From: Sphingomonadales bacterium
GTDB taxonomy: Bacteria; Pseudomonadota; Alphaproteobacteria; Sphingomonadales; Sphingomonadaceae
DNA length: 64,000 nucleotides
Reading direction: 5' to 3'
Assembly: GCA_006226685.1 (NCBI GenBank)
Contig: SBGG01000025.1
Span: forward strand, 1 to 64,000
The notes below the pieces were generated by a model. The model was not told the origin of the DNA. It did not search any database and saw only the letters and a program-made list of their open reading frames with translations. Position 1 is the stretch's first letter. The number at the start of each line of letters is the position of its first letter. Both the position numbers and the translations under genes were made by a program. Positions 54,407-64,000 of the stretch are shown here, piece after piece.

Positions 54407-57400
54407 ATGGCAAGGGAAGACGCGGGAGAGGCGTATCCTGTTTCCGTCGCATTAAAAGAAGCGCTCGCGCGGGGCAACCTGCCGGGAGAAGGAAACGGGT
54501 TCACCGATGAAGAAGCCGCCGCTGCGGCGGAATTTGTCGGTCAGGCCGCCGCGGTTCGCCTGCCGGGAACACCGGCGATAGCGATTGAGAGTGAGGCGCC
54601 GCTTCACCGCAAAAATGGCGGGTGCGGGCGCAGGACCATTCCCGCCGTCAGCGCTCACCCGTTGCGCGTGGCCATTGTCAATGACGACATGCCGTTCCTG
54701 GTGGACAGCATCGCCAATTGTCTGGCCCAGCAGGGGCTGGTGATCCAGCGGCTGATGCATCCGGTGCTGAGCGTCGATCGCGATGCAACGGGCCGGTTGC
54801 TGGCGATATTGCCGCCCGATAGCCCCGGCGCCCGCCGGGAATCGATCATCTATATAGAGGTGGACCGGGCCACGGCCCGGCAGCGTGACGGGCTGGAGGC
54901 GGAAATCGTCGAGACCCTGCTGCATATCCGCTCGGCGGTGGCCGATTGGGGCCGGATGCAGGAGGCGCTGACCGTCGATGCCGACCGGCTGGCGGACGAT
55001 GAGGGTGCGGCATTGCTGCGCTGGCTGCTCGCCCGCAATTTTACCCAGACCGGGTATGAAATGGTCCAGCGTGACGGTAGCCGGGAATCGGCTCTCGGTA
55101 TCTGTGCGATAGAAGGCGATCCACCCCTGCTTGCGCCGGCGAGCGTTGATGCGGCCTTCAGCTGGTTCGAGGAAGGAGGGCGCGCTCCGCTCATCATCAA
55201 GAGCAATCAGGCTTCGCGCGTCCATCGGTTCAGCCTGATCGACCTGTTCATCGTGCCGGTACGCGAGGGCAAGACGATCCGGGCGCTTTCCATTCATGCG
55301 GGTATGTGGACCAGCGCGGCGCTGTCGACTGCGCCCGATAGGGTGCCGGTGCTTCGTTCCGCCCTCTCGGCGCTGATGGAGAAACATGCCTTCGATCCGT
55401 CCGGGCATGCCGGCAAGGCGTTGTTCCATGCGCTGACCCTGTTGCCGCACGACATCGTTATAGGGTTTGACCGCAAGACGCTGGAAAGGCTGGCGCTCAC
55501 CGTCATGTCGCTTTCCGACCGGCCCCGGCCCAAGCTGGTGCTGGCGACGTCTGCGCTCGCGCGGCATCTTTATGTCTTTGTCTGGATCTCGCGCGACGAT
55601 GTTTCGACCGCGCGGCGCATTGCGATACAGGACATGCTGACGGAAGCGGCCGATGCGCCGCTGCTGGCCTGGTCAACCGCGCTGGAGGAAGGAGGGCTGG
55701 CGCTGATGCGCTTTACCCTCGATCTGCGCGCGAGCAGCACGACCCCGGACGAGACCCTGCTCGACGCGCAGGTCAAGCATATGGTGCGCGGCTGGGCGCC
55801 CGCGGTCGAGGCCGGGTTGGCGGATAGCCTCGACGGCCCGCAGGCCGAGGCGCTGACCGACCTCTATGCCGAGAGCTTCCCGCCCAGCTATCGCCTCGGC
55901 GCGGGGCCGGAAGAAGCGGCGGTCGATATCATCGAAATGACGAAGCTTTCCGGCAAGGGCGATCGCGGCGTTCGCTTCTATCGCAATGAGGGCGACAGGC
56001 CGGACGAGTTGCGGCTGAAGCTCTATAGCCAGACGGCCATTGCGCTTTCCGATGCCGTGCCCGCCTTCGAGAATTTCGGTTTCAAGGCGATGGAGGAGAT
56101 CAGCACGCCGCTCAACCGGGGCAAGCTGGGGCATATTCACCGTTTCCTGATGGCGCGTCATGACGGCGGAGACGCGGCGGACCTGATCGAGCGGGCCGAT
56201 ATATTGCAGGGCAGCCTTGCCCGCGTGCTGACCGGTGAGGCGGAGGATGACCGCTTCAACGAACTGATCGTGTCAGTCGGGATCGACCCGGCTTCGGTGG
56301 TGCTGCTGCGGGCGATTTTCCGCTATTTGCGGCAGACGGGCATGCCTTATGCAATGGCAACCTTTGTCGAGACGCTGCGTCGGGAACAGCCGGTGACGCG
56401 TGCGCTGATCGATCTGTTCCATGCATTGCACGATCCGGCATTCGCGGGAGACCGTACAGCGGCGGTCAAAGCGGCGGATGATGCGATCGCCTCGGGTCTG
56501 GTGCAGGTGTCGGCGATCGATGAGGATCGCATTCTGCGCCTGATCCATGCGGTGATCCATGCCTGCCTGCGGACTAATTTCTTCCTTGAAAGCGGCCGGC
56601 TTGCTCTGGCTTTCAAGATCGATAGCGCGAAGGTGCCGGGGCTTCCCGCGCCGCTGCCCTGGCGCGAAATCTGGGTCTACAGCCCGCGTGTGGAAGGTAT
56701 CCATCTGCGGTCCGGTCCGGTTGCGCGTGGCGGCCTGCGCTGGTCCGACCGGCGTGACGATTTTCGGACCGAAATCCTTGGCCTGATGAAGGCGCAGCGG
56801 GTCAAGAATGCGGTGATCGTGCCGACCGGCGCCAAGGGCGGCTTCTATCCCAAGCAGCTTCCCAGCGCCGCGACCGATCGCGATGCCTGGCTGGCCGAAG
56901 GGACGGAAAGCTATCGCATCTTCATCCGTTCGCTGCTGTCGGTTACCGACAATATCGTTGCGGACAGGGTGGTCCATCCCGAGGGGATGGTGATCCGCGA
57001 TGGGGACGATCCTTATTTCGTCGTCGCCGCCGACAAGGGCACCGCGACCTTTTCCGATGTCGCCAACGGCATCGCGCTGGAGCGCGAATTCTGGCTGGGC
57101 GATGCCTTCGCCAGCGGCGGTTCCAACGGCTATGACCATAAGGCGATGGGTATCACCGCGCGCGGGGCGTGGGTTTCGGTTCAGCGTCACTTTGCCGAAA
57201 TGGGCATTGATGTGCAGAAGGACGCGGTGCGCGTCGTCGGTGTCGGCGACATGTCGGGCGATGTGTTCGGCAACGGGATGCTGCTCAGCAAGGCGATCCG
57301 GCTGGTTGCGGCCTTCGATCATCGTCACATCTTCATCGACCCGAACCCGGCCGACCCGGAAAAGAGCTGGGCCGAGCGCGAGCGGTTGTTCAAACTGCCG

Positions 57401-59107
57401 CGATCGAGCTGGGATGAGTATGACCGGAACCTGATTTCGCAGGGCGGCGGCATATTCCCCCGCTCGATGAAGAGCATCCCGCTCAGCCCGGAGATGAAGG
57501 ACTTGCTTGGCCTGGCCGATGATGCGCTGGACCCGCTTTCGCTCATTTCCGCGATATTGAAGGCACCGGCGGACCTGTTGTGGTTCGGCGGCATCGGCAC
57601 CTATGTAAAGGCGGCGGGGCAGAGCAACAGCGCTGTCGGCGATACCACCAATGATGCGCTGCGCGTCAATGCCGAGGATCTGCGCGTCAGGGTGGTGGGC
57701 GAGGGGGCCAATCTGGGCGTGACCCAGGCAGGGCGCATCGCCTTTGCCCTGAACGGCGGACGGATCAATACCGACTTCATCGACAACAGCGCGGGCGTCG
57801 ATTGCTCCGACAATGAGGTCAATATCAAGATCGCGCTCAATCGCGAAATGCGGGAGGGGCGGCTCAGCCTGGAAGATCGCAATGCCTTGCTGGTCGAGAT
57901 GACCGATGCGGTCGCCGATCTGGTGCTGGAGGACAACCGGCTGCAGGCGCTCGGCCTGTCGATCGCGGAACGGGGTGGGGTGGGCGCCTTGCCCAGCTAT
58001 GTACGTCTGATCGAAACATTCGAGGACAGCGGTACGCTCGACCGGCGGGTCGAGGGGCTGGCGCCCAATGACCAGTTGCTGCGCCGTGCGCAGGATGAAC
58101 AGGGGTTGACCCGGCCCGAACTCGCGGTGCTGCTTTCCACCGCGAAGCTGACGTTGCAGGATGCGATCGAGCATGGGCCGCTGGTTGCCGATCCGGGCAT
58201 GGAAGGGGACCTGCTGTCCTCTTTCCCGCCGCAAATGCAGGAGCGGGAGGCCGATGCGATCCAGCAACATCAGTTGCGTGGAGAGATTATCGCAACCGAG
58301 CTTGCCAACCGGATCATCAACCGGCTGGGCCTCATTCATCCGTTCGAACTGGCGGAAGAAGAGGGCTGTTCGCTGGCCGATATGGCGAGTGCCTTCGTGA
58401 TCGCCGATCGCATCTATGATGTGCGGGCGCTATGGACGCAGATCGACGACAGCGACATGCCGGAGGCGGGTCGTCTGGAACTGCTCGGTCTGATCGCGAC
58501 CGCGATGCGGGCTCAGATGGCATCGATCATCCGTGTCCTGCCATCCGGTTTCACGCCGTCCGCAGGGATCGAGAAACTGCTTCCTGGCGTCGCGACGCTC
58601 GCCGCGACCGTGGATAGCCTGTTGACCGAATCCATGTTGAGCCGCGCTGCCGGTCTGGAGGATGAACTCGAGCAACTGGGCGTACCGGGGCATCTGGCGC
58701 AGCGCGTATCGCAACTGTTCAAGATGGACGGCGCGATCGGCATTTCCAGCCTTGGCGGTCGGAATGGCGGCGATATGGTGCGGATTGCGCGGGCCTTTGT
58801 CCGTCTGGGCGAGGCATTCGGTATTGACTGGATTCAGGCCTCGGCGGCGAGGTTGCAGCCCAGCGATCCGTGGGAACGGCAATTGCTGTCCGGTGTTACC
58901 CGCGATGTTCAGCAAATCCGGTTCGAATTACTGGCGCGCATGGGAATGGACGATCCTGTCGGCGAGGTCGAGGCCTGGCTGGAGAAGCAGGCGGCACGTC
59001 TGGTGCGGTTCCGGCATCAGCTCGACCATGCCCGTGCGGCCCCCGCGCCGCATGTCGCGATGATGGCGGAGCTGGCGGCGCAGGTCAGGACGATGATGTT
59101 GCGTTGA
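54407..59107 (+). CDS. gdhB: NAD-specific glutamate dehydrogenase, large type
   Basis: 1,566-residue enzyme of the ~180-kDa NAD-GDH class, converting glutamate to 2-oxoglutarate and ammonium. It has a long N-terminal regulatory region, then the catalytic core with 'RGGLRWSDRRDDFRTEILGL' and 'KNAVIVPTGAKGGFYPKQLP', and the NAD domain with 'VRVVGVGDMSGDVFGNGMLL'. ATG 54407 has a GCAGGAGAT site; the ORF track start at 54284 adds an unrelated tail. Core metabolic gene with no sign of transfer. Confidence 0.95.
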   Translation: MAREDAGEAYPVSVALKEALARGNLPGEGNGFTDEEAAAAAEFVGQAAAVRLPGTPAIAIESEAPLHRKNGGCGRRTIPAVSAHPLRVAIVNDDMPFLVDSIANCLAQQGLVIQRLMHPVLSVDRDATGRLLAILPPDSPGARRESIIYIEVDRATARQRDGLEAEIVETLLHIRSAVADWGRMQEALTVDADRLADDEGAALLRWLLARNFTQTGYEMVQRDGSRESALGICAIEGDPPLLAPASVDAAFSWFEEGGRAPLIIKSNQASRVHRFSLIDLFIVPVREGKTIRALSIHAGMWTSAALSTAPDRVPVLRSALSALMEKHAFDPSGHAGKALFHALTLLPHDIVIGFDRKTLERLALTVMSLSDRPRPKLVLATSALARHLYVFVWISRDDVSTARRIAIQDMLTEAADAPLLAWSTALEEGGLALMRFTLDLRASSTTPDETLLDAQVKHMVRGWAPAVEAGLADSLDGPQAEALTDLYAESFPPSYRLGAGPEEAAVDIIEMTKLSGKGDRGVRFYRNEGDRPDELRLKLYSQTAIALSDAVPAFENFGFKAMEEISTPLNRGKLGHIHRFLMARHDGGDAADLIERADILQGSLARVLTGEAEDDRFNELIVSVGIDPASVVLLRAIFRYLRQTGMPYAMATFVETLRREQPVTRALIDLFHALHDPAFAGDRTAAVKAADDAIASGLVQVSAIDEDRILRLIHAVIHACLRTNFFLESGRLALAFKIDSAKVPGLPAPLPWREIWVYSPRVEGIHLRSGPVARGGLRWSDRRDDFRTEILGLMKAQRVKNAVIVPTGAKGGFYPKQLPSAATDRDAWLAEGTESYRIFIRSLLSVTDNIVADRVVHPEGMVIRDGDDPYFVVAADKGTATFSDVANGIALEREFWLGDAFASGGSNGYDHKAMGITARGAWVSVQRHFAEMGIDVQKDAVRVVGVGDMSGDVFGNGMLLSKAIRLVAAFDHRHIFIDPNPADPEKSWAERERLFKLPRSSWDEYDRNLISQGGGIFPRSMKSIPLSPEMKDLLGLADDALDPLSLISAILKAPADLLWFGGIGTYVKAAGQSNSAVGDTTNDALRVNAEDLRVRVVGEGANLGVTQAGRIAFALNGGRINTDFIDNSAGVDCSDNEVNIKIALNREMREGRLSLEDRNALLVEMTDAVADLVLEDNRLQALGLSIAERGGVGALPSYVRLIETFEDSGTLDRRVEGLAPNDQLLRRAQDEQGLTRPELAVLLSTAKLTLQDAIEHGPLVADPGMEGDLLSSFPPQMQEREADAIQQHQLRGEIIATELANRIINRLGLIHPFELAEEEGCSLADMASAFVIADRIYDVRALWTQIDDSDMPEAGRLELLGLIATAMRAQMASIIRVLPSGFTPSAGIEKLLPGVATLAATVDSLLTESMLSRAAGLEDELEQLGVPGHLAQRVSQLFKMDGAIGISSLGGRNGGDMVRIARAFVRLGEAFGIDWIQASAARLQPSDPWERQLLSGVTRDVQQIRFELLARMGMDDPVGEVEAWLEKQAARLVRFRHQLDHARAAPAPHVAMMAELAAQVRTMMLR

Positions 59108-59187
59108 GCATTTGGGGGCGGGGGCATGTGCCTCCGCCAGCCCCTTGGTCGCTGAAGCTGTGGGGGATAGCCGCGGGTTTCAGCTTA

Positions 59188-59205
59188 TTGTCATATCAGG
59201 GTAAT
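59188..59205 (+). promoter_or_regulatory. Candidate Pho box upstream of alkaline phosphatase
   Basis: TTGTCAT-ATCA-GGGTAAT resembles two 7-bp PhoB half-sites with 4-bp spacing; the first half is strong and the second weak. It lies 71 bp upstream of the phosphatase start. Confidence 0.4.
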
Positions 59206-59276
59206 ATTTGGGGCCGATCGCGCGTTGGCCTACCGGCGTTGGCGCCGGTGCATTCCGAACCAGCGAGAAGATTTCG

Positions 59277-60695
59277 ATGTCCCCTTCCCTTTTTGCCCTG
59301 ATTTCCACCGCCCTGCTGACGGGTGTGGCTGTCGTAACGCCCGTTCAGGGTCAGACGGAGCCTGACCTCTCCCGCGCCGCCCATGGCGATCTGAGCGCCC
59401 CCGGTGGCGCCCGGCGCATTTCCGGCGATATGACCGCCGCCTATCGTGCGCTGATGCAGGATGGTGAGGTGCGTAATGTCATTTTGTTGATCGGCGACGG
59501 CATGGGTGATTCGGAAATCACCATCGCGCGCAACTATGCCGAGGGCGCAGGTGGTTATTTCAAAGGGATCGATGCGCTGCCGGTGACGGGGCAATATACC
59601 CATTATTCCCTCCACAAGGAGACCGGGAAGCCTGATTATGTGACCGATTCCGCCGCTTCCGCCACGGCCTGGTCGACCGGCGTCAAAAGCTATAACGGGG
59701 CGATCGGCGTCGATCTGTGGGGCAAGCCGCATGACAGCCTGCTCATGCTGGCAAAGCGCGCCGGGCTTGGTACCGGCGATGTGTCCACTGCGGAAATACA
59801 GGATGCGACCCCGGCGGCGCAGATCGCTCATGTCGTCAATCGGGGATGCAAGGGGCCGGAGGAAACCAGCGCCGAATGCCCCGCAAATGCGCTGGAAAAT
59901 GGCGGCGCCGGATCGATTGCCGAGCAGTTGCTCGATACTCGCCCCGATGTTGCGTTGGGCGGCGGCGCGGTCTTTTTCGATCAGAAGGCGAAGGCCGGAA
60001 AGTGGAAGAACAGGCCACTGACGGCACAGGCGAAGGCGCGTGGTTTTGCCATCGTGCGTAATCTGGCCGAACTGGAGGCGGTGACCGGCGCGGATCAGCA
60101 GACGCCGTTGCTCGGCCTGTTCGCCCCCAATAACATGCCGGTTCGCTGGAACGGACCGAGGGCGAGCTATCACGGCAATATCGATCAGCCACCGGTGACC
60201 TGCACGCCCAATGCGGCCCGGACCGCGGATATACCGAAGCTCGCCGATATGACCCGCAAGGCGATTGCGCTGCTGAAGGACAAGCCGAAGGGCTTTTTCC
60301 TTCAGGTTGAGGGCGCGTCGATCGACAAGATGGATCATGCCGCCAATCCCTGCGGTCAGATCGGGGAAACGGTGGACCTGGACGAGGCGGTACAGGTGGC
60401 GCTGGAGTTTGCCCGAGCCGACGGACATACGCTGGTGATCGTTACCGCCGACCATGCTCATGCCAGCCAGATCATCTATCCGAACGCAAAGGCGCCGGGC
60501 CTGACCGAAGCGCTGATGACCAGGGATGGCGCGGTGATGACGGTCAGCTACGGCACCGCCGAGGAAGGGTCGCAGGGGCATAGCGGCACGCAGCTTCGTG
60601 TTGCCGCTTATGGTCCTCGCGCGTTCAACTTCGCCGGTCTGACCGATCAGACGGACATGTTTTATACCATCGCCGATGCGCTGAAGCTGCATTGA
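59277..60695 (+). CDS. phoA: Alkaline phosphatase, PhoA family
   Basis: 472-residue secreted phosphomonoesterase. Signal peptide '[20 protein letters not shown]'. Metal and active-site motifs: '[20 protein letters not shown]', the nucleophilic serine in '[14 protein letters not shown]', and the zinc-binding '[11 protein letters not shown]' and 'QGHSGTQL'. ATG 59277 begins the signal; the ORF track start at 59208 is upstream of it. Periplasmic, supplying phosphate; a candidate Pho box precedes it. Confidence 0.93.
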   Translation: MSPSLFALISTALLTGVAVVTPVQGQTEPDLSRAAHGDLSAPGGARRISGDMTAAYRALMQDGEVRNVILLIGDGMGDSEITIARNYAEGAGGYFKGIDALPVTGQYTHYSLHKETGKPDYVTDSAASATAWSTGVKSYNGAIGVDLWGKPHDSLLMLAKRAGLGTGDVSTAEIQDATPAAQIAHVVNRGCKGPEETSAECPANALENGGAGSIAEQLLDTRPDVALGGGAVFFDQKAKAGKWKNRPLTAQAKARGFAIVRNLAELEAVTGADQQTPLLGLFAPNNMPVRWNGPRASYHGNIDQPPVTCTPNAARTADIPKLADMTRKAIALLKDKPKGFFLQVEGASIDKMDHAANPCGQIGETVDLDEAVQVALEFARADGHTLVIVTADHAHASQIIYPNAKAPGLTEALMTRDGAVMTVSYGTAEEGSQGHSGTQLRVAAYGPRAFNFAGLTDQTDMFYTIADALKLH

Positions 60696-60857
60696 ACCGC
60701 ATGACGCGCGTCGGTCCGGCGCGCGTCAGCCAGACGACCGGTGCGAATGCAGGGGCCGGAACGGCAGGAGTGATCCCGGCCCATCCAGCCCGTGATGCAT
60801 CGGCATATCTTCAGGGCGTCGGATTTGATCCCACGCTGAGAAGCAGGAGGTGCTATT

Positions 60858-61169
60858 TCACCCGATATGGCTGTAGCGGGCCCAAAGCCAGCTGCGGATG
60901 GCGCTTGCCAGATTGGCGGGCGGATGGGGCGCCGCATCGTCGCGTGCGGGGGCGGACAGGGAACTGATACGCAATTCATCGATATGGGCGACAAGCCGGT
61001 TGAGCGGAATGTCCTCTTCCTGTGCTGCCCGGCGTAATGCGTCCCAGAATAGCGGCTCAAGGCTGATCGAAGTCTGATGGCCTTCTATGGTGATGCTATG
61101 TTTGACCGGGCCTGCAAAATGAAGGCTGGCGGGCGCCGCAAGGATATCCGGGCGCTCCGCCATACTCAT
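60858..61169 (-). CDS. Ribbon-helix-helix domain protein (RHH_4-like)
   Basis: 103-residue protein with the same RHH module as the gene next to gloB: 'VKHSITIEGHQTSISLEPLF' then 'WDALRRAAQEEDIPLNRLVA'. It follows phaB by about 32 nt on the same strand, with AAAGGAC upstream, so the two are probably one operon. ATG 61169 or 61163 could be used. Likely a small DNA-binding regulator; target unknown. Confidence 0.72.
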   Translation of the reverse strand: MSMAERPDILAAPASLHFAGPVKHSITIEGHQTSISLEPLFWDALRRAAQEEDIPLNRLVAHIDELRISSLSAPARDDAAPHPPANLASAIRSWLWARYSHIG

Positions 61170-61201
61170 TCGTCCTTTCGTTCCGGGTCCGGTCCGGTGG
61201 A

Positions 61202-61924
61202 TCAATACATATGCTGGCCACCATTGATCGACAGGGTCGATCCGGTGACGAAGCCAGCATCCTCGCCGCACAGGAAGGCGACGCCGCGTGCGATTTCCTC
61301 GGCATGGCCCAGGCGGCCGACCGGAATCTTGGCGACGATCTTTTCCAGCACAGGCGCGGGCACAGCGGCGACCATGTCCGTATCGATATAGCCGGGGGCC
61401 AGCGCGTTCACGGTCACGCCATATTTCGCGCCTTCCTGCGCCAGCGCCTTGGTGAAGCCGTGAATGCCGGACTTGGCGGCGGCATAGTTGACCTGACCAT
61501 ATTGGCCTGCCTGACCGTTGATCGACCCGATATTGACGATGCGGCCCCATTTGCGTTCCCGCATGCCGGGGAAGACAGCCTTGGCCATGTTGAAGCACCC
61601 ACCCAGATTGACGCGAATTACCTCGTTCCAGTCATCGAAGCTCATCTTCTGAAGTATGCCGTCACGGGTGATGCCGGCATTGTTGACCAGTACGTCGACC
61701 GGGCCAAATTTCGCTTCGACTTCGGCGCATCCGTCGAGGCAGGCCTGATGATCGCCAACATCCCATTTATAGGATGCGATCCCGGTGCGGTCGGTAAACT
61801 CCTTGGCTCTCTGTTCGTTTCCGGCATAGTTGGCGACGACCGTCATGCCGAGTTCCTTGAGGGCCAGGCTGATGGCCTCTCCAATACCGCGGGTTCCGCC
61901 GGTGACGATGGCAACTCTGCTCAT
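61202..61924 (-). CDS. phaB: Acetoacetyl-CoA reductase
   Basis: 240-residue short-chain dehydrogenase, NADPH-dependent, making (R)-3-hydroxybutyryl-CoA for polyhydroxybutyrate. It has the cofactor motif 'VTGGTRGIGEAIS', 'NNAGITRDGILQKMS' and catalytic 'IGSINGQAGQYGQVNYAAAK', the wording typical of PhaB. ATG 61924 follows GAGGAGAGGG. Operon partner of the RHH gene. A FabG-type paralogue is the alternative. Confidence 0.9.
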   Translation of the reverse strand: MSRVAIVTGGTRGIGEAISLALKELGMTVVANYAGNEQRAKEFTDRTGIASYKWDVGDHQACLDGCAEVEAKFGPVDVLVNNAGITRDGILQKMSFDDWNEVIRVNLGGCFNMAKAVFPGMRERKWGRIVNIGSINGQAGQYGQVNYAAAKSGIHGFTKALAQEGAKYGVTVNALAPGYIDTDMVAAVPAPVLEKIVAKIPVGRLGHAEEIARGVAFLCGEDAGFVTGSTLSINGGQHMY

Positions 61925-61955
61925 AATCCCTCTCCTCTTAGAAAAGACAATCGAT

Positions 61956-62984
61956 TCAAACCCAGCCGGACAATTCCCGCCGAAGCATCTGCTCATAGAA
62001 AGGGATAGCCTCGGCATCCGCATTCAAACAAGGAAAATAGTACAGCGTTTCCCCCTTTTTGGAGCGAAAATATTCTGTGCCGCGCAGTGCGATTTCCTCC
62101 AGTGTTTCAAGGCAGTCCGCCGAAAATCCCGGAGCCATTACGGCGACGTGACTAAGCCCGCGCCCGGCCAGTTCGGACAATTTGTCCTCGGTTGACGGCT
62201 CCAGCCATTTGGCCCGTCCAAAGCGGGACTGGAAGCTGATTTCGACAGGCCCGGCGAAGTCATCGCGCAGCGCTTCGCCGAGCAGTCGCGCGGTCTTCAC
62301 GCAGTGGCAATGATAGGGGTCGCCAAGGCGCAGCGTGCGCTCCGGCATGCCGTGAAAGCTGAGCAGAAGGGCTTCGGGCGCCTGCTCCAGTCGGGCGAGG
62401 TGACGACGAGCGCTGGCGGCGAGCGCGGCGATATAGGAGGAGTCGTCATGATAGGAGGGCAGGGTGCGAACCGCCGGTTGCCAGCGCATCGCGCCCAACG
62501 CCGCGAACAGCGCGTCATTGGCGGTCGCTGTCGTCGCGCCGCTATATTGCGGGTAGAGGGGGGCAAAGAGCAGGCGCTCGCAGCCTGCGGCCTTCATCGC
62601 CGTCACCCTGTCCGCGATCGAGCGTGTGCCATAGCGCATCGCCCAGTCGACGAGCACGCCATTTCCACTCAGCCTGTCCGATAGTGCCGCTGCTATGGCT
62701 GCGGTGTGGACGGCCAGAGGGGACCCCTCATCCATCCATATCTGGCGATAGGCATGGGCGGATTTCTTCGGACGAACATTGAGGATGATGCCGCGCAATA
62801 TCGGCTGCCACAGCAGCGGGGGAAGTTCCACGACGCGGCGATCCGACAGAAATTCCTTCAGATAGCGTTTTACCGCTGCCGGTTCGGGTGCATCGGGTGT
62901 GCCCAGATTGGTGATCAGGACACCGGTTCTCGCTGAAGGAAGGGAGGGATGGTCGTCAGGGCGGGCAGGAAGCGAAGCGGTCAT
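61956..62984 (-). CDS. hemH: Ferrochelatase
   Basis: 342-residue enzyme inserting Fe2+ into protoporphyrin IX. It has 'TGVLITNLGTPDAPEPAAVK', the catalytic-His segment 'LLLSFHGMPERTL' and the signature 'VAVMAPGFSADCLETLEEIA'. It lies just upstream of phaB on the same strand. Core gene. Confidence 0.95.
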   Translation of the reverse strand: MTASLPARPDDHPSLPSARTGVLITNLGTPDAPEPAAVKRYLKEFLSDRRVVELPPLLWQPILRGIILNVRPKKSAHAYRQIWMDEGSPLAVHTAAIAAALSDRLSGNGVLVDWAMRYGTRSIADRVTAMKAAGCERLLFAPLYPQYSGATTATANDALFAALGAMRWQPAVRTLPSYHDDSSYIAALAASARRHLARLEQAPEALLLSFHGMPERTLRLGDPYHCHCVKTARLLGEALRDDFAGPVEISFQSRFGRAKWLEPSTEDKLSELAGRGLSHVAVMAPGFSADCLETLEEIALRGTEYFRSKKGETLYYFPCLNADAEAIPFYEQMLRRELSGWV

Positions 62985-62999
62985 CTGAGGAAAGGACTA

Positions 63000-64000
63000 T
63001 CACGCTGATGTGACAAGGGGAAGGCTGCGGTGGCGTTTTCCTGTCAGCGTGTGCAGGGCCCCCGCCAGAGCGGGCGCAAGAGCGGGTACGCCGATCTGGC
63101 CGACGCCCGCCGGATCATTCTGGCTCTCGACCAGCTCCACCTTCACTTCACCGATATGGGCGAGCAAGGGCAGGCCCATGCGTCCCAATATGGCTCGCGT
63201 CGGCAGCCCGCTTTCATAATCGATCGAGGCTCCCATCGCCGCTGCAAGGCCGAAGATGAGACCGCCCTCTATCTGCTGACGGGCAATGTCGGGATGGGGT
63301 TGCGCGCCGACATCGGCAACCGCGAATATCGATCGGGCGCGAATCTCGCCGCTATCCAGCGTCGCCTCGATCAGTACGGCGATATAGCCGTCATCCATCG
63401 CATGACAGGCAAGGCCCTGACCGCTGCCGGGCAGCCCGCCCTGCCATCCGCCCATGGCCGCGGCCATGGTCAGGCACTGGGCGAGGCGGGGCTGGCGGCT
63501 GAGATGCTGCATGCGGAAGGACAACGGTTCGATCCCCGCTTGTCCGGCCAGTTCGTCCATGAAGCATTCGGTGAAGAAGCAGGTGTAGCTATCCGCATTG
63601 CCGCGCCAGCGTCCGGTCGGCAGGCCGATGTCCGCCGGATAATGATCGATCGCGACATGCGGGATCGCATAGAGCGCGGGCATGCCGGAAACGGCCCGCG
63701 CATCGGCATGGCCGGCGGCGGTGCGCGCGGCCTCCATCGGGTCCGCTCCATGGGCGATGCGGTCCCATGTCTCGGCATCGGCGACCGGCGCGGCGATTTT
63801 CGCCGACAGTCCTTCGATCATGCCGCCGGCGTTGAGCTTTGCGCTCATGCGGGCATGGGCAGGCGGGCGGGGCCGGTCGGTGATGATGTCCTCCGCGCGC
63901 GACCAGAGCAACTGTACCGGCCGCTTTACCTCCCGCGAGATCAGGGCTGCCTGCACGGCTGCGTCATGGTCCATCCTCCGGTCGAAAGATCCCCCGGCCG
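63000..64000 (-). CDS. Molybdopterin-binding hydroxylase large subunit, IorB/xanthine dehydrogenase family (partial)
   Basis: The C-terminal ~333 residues of a molybdenum hydroxylase large subunit; the 5' end lies beyond the window. The reading frame continues past the ORF track start (63974) with 'AGGSFDRRMDHDAA', which matches the conserved 'GGxFGRR' region of isoquinoline 1-oxidoreductase beta subunits, so the internal Met is not the start. The C-terminus has 'SQNDPAGVGQIGVPALAPAL' with the glutamate-type active-site segment altered. Substrate unknown (aldehyde or N-heterocycle). Confidence 0.82.
   Translation of the reverse strand, partial: AGGSFDRRMDHDAAVQAALISREVKRPVQLLWSRAEDIITDRPRPPAHARMSAKLNAGGMIEGLSAKIAAPVADAETWDRIAHGADPMEAARTAAGHADARAVSGMPALYAIPHVAIDHYPADIGLPTGRWRGNADSYTCFFTECFMDELAGQAGIEPLSFRMQHLSRQPRLAQCLTMAAAMGGWQGGLPGSGQGLACHAMDDGYIAVLIEATLDSGEIRARSIFAVADVGAQPHPDIARQQIEGGLIFGLAAAMGASIDYESGLPTRAILGRMGLPLLAHIGEVKVELVESQNDPAGVGQIGVPALAPALAGALHTLTGKRHRSLPLVTSA

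Noticed and set aside
56273-58339. Minus-strand ORF of 688 aa inside glutamate dehydrogenase
   Set aside because: Antisense frame in a high-GC gene with low-complexity His/Arg/Gln-rich translation.

Overview
The window reads as chromosomal DNA of a high-GC alphaproteobacterium, most likely a sphingomonad (Sphingobium/Sphingomonas/Novosphingobium type). The pointers are a 1,566-residue NAD-glutamate dehydrogenase, a PAS protein of alphaproteobacterial type, PHB-type acetoacetyl-CoA reductase, and tightly overlapping ATGA operons. This is inferred from gene content; no 16S rRNA gene is present.

Region 1 (1-17.4 kb) is an aromatic-catabolism locus. It has two AraC-type and one LysR-type regulators and three Rieske oxygenase alpha subunits. 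Each alpha gene is coupled to, or lies within 14 nt of, a member of one small uncharacterised protein family. There are also two NTF2-fold beta-like subunits and one Rieske ferredoxin. A complete catechol ortho-cleavage and 3-oxoadipate operon (catB-catC-catA-pcaI-pcaJ-pcaF-pcaD) takes catechol to succinyl-CoA and acetyl-CoA. Two ATAC-N7-GTAT sites, upstream of catB and upstream of the first Rieske pair, suggest control by the CatM/BenM-like LysR protein. No ferredoxin reductase gene is present.

Region 2 (16.3-35 kb) is built around a soluble di-iron monooxygenase of the propane/acetone/phenol type (prmABCD, also called mimABCD). It has a dedicated GroEL, an AcoR/MimR-like sigma-54 activator and an outer-membrane transporter. 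Diverging from prmA is an operon for a cytochrome c, a glyoxalase I, a Tat-signal subunit 3 and a GMC dehydrogenase, followed by an Nramp metal transporter. Both divergent operons have near-consensus -24/-12 sigma-54 promoters. With the nearby glyoxalase II and the FAD/4Fe-4S D-lactate-type dehydrogenase, the locus can be read as an acetone > acetol > methylglyoxal > lactoylglutathione > D-lactate > pyruvate pathway. That reading is the main hypothesis of this annotation.

Region 3 (35-41.6 kb) carries a TPR-like exported protein, a MarR regulator diverging from ectABCD (ectoine and hydroxyectoine synthesis), and a sodium:solute symporter.

Region 4 (41.8-52.3 kb) is a 10.5-kb integrative element in the 3' part of a tRNA-Thr(CGT) gene, bounded by 45-bp direct repeats. 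It has a tyrosine integrase, a primase/helicase-like replication protein and several small orphan genes. A DUF3644/HEPN gene divergent from an HNH endonuclege gene forms a candidate defence cargo next to the left repeat.

Region 5 (52.5-64 kb) is core chromosome: a PAS-domain protein, NAD-glutamate dehydrogenase, alkaline phosphatase, phaB with a ribbon-helix-helix gene, ferrochelatase, and a molybdopterin hydroxylase cut by the window end.
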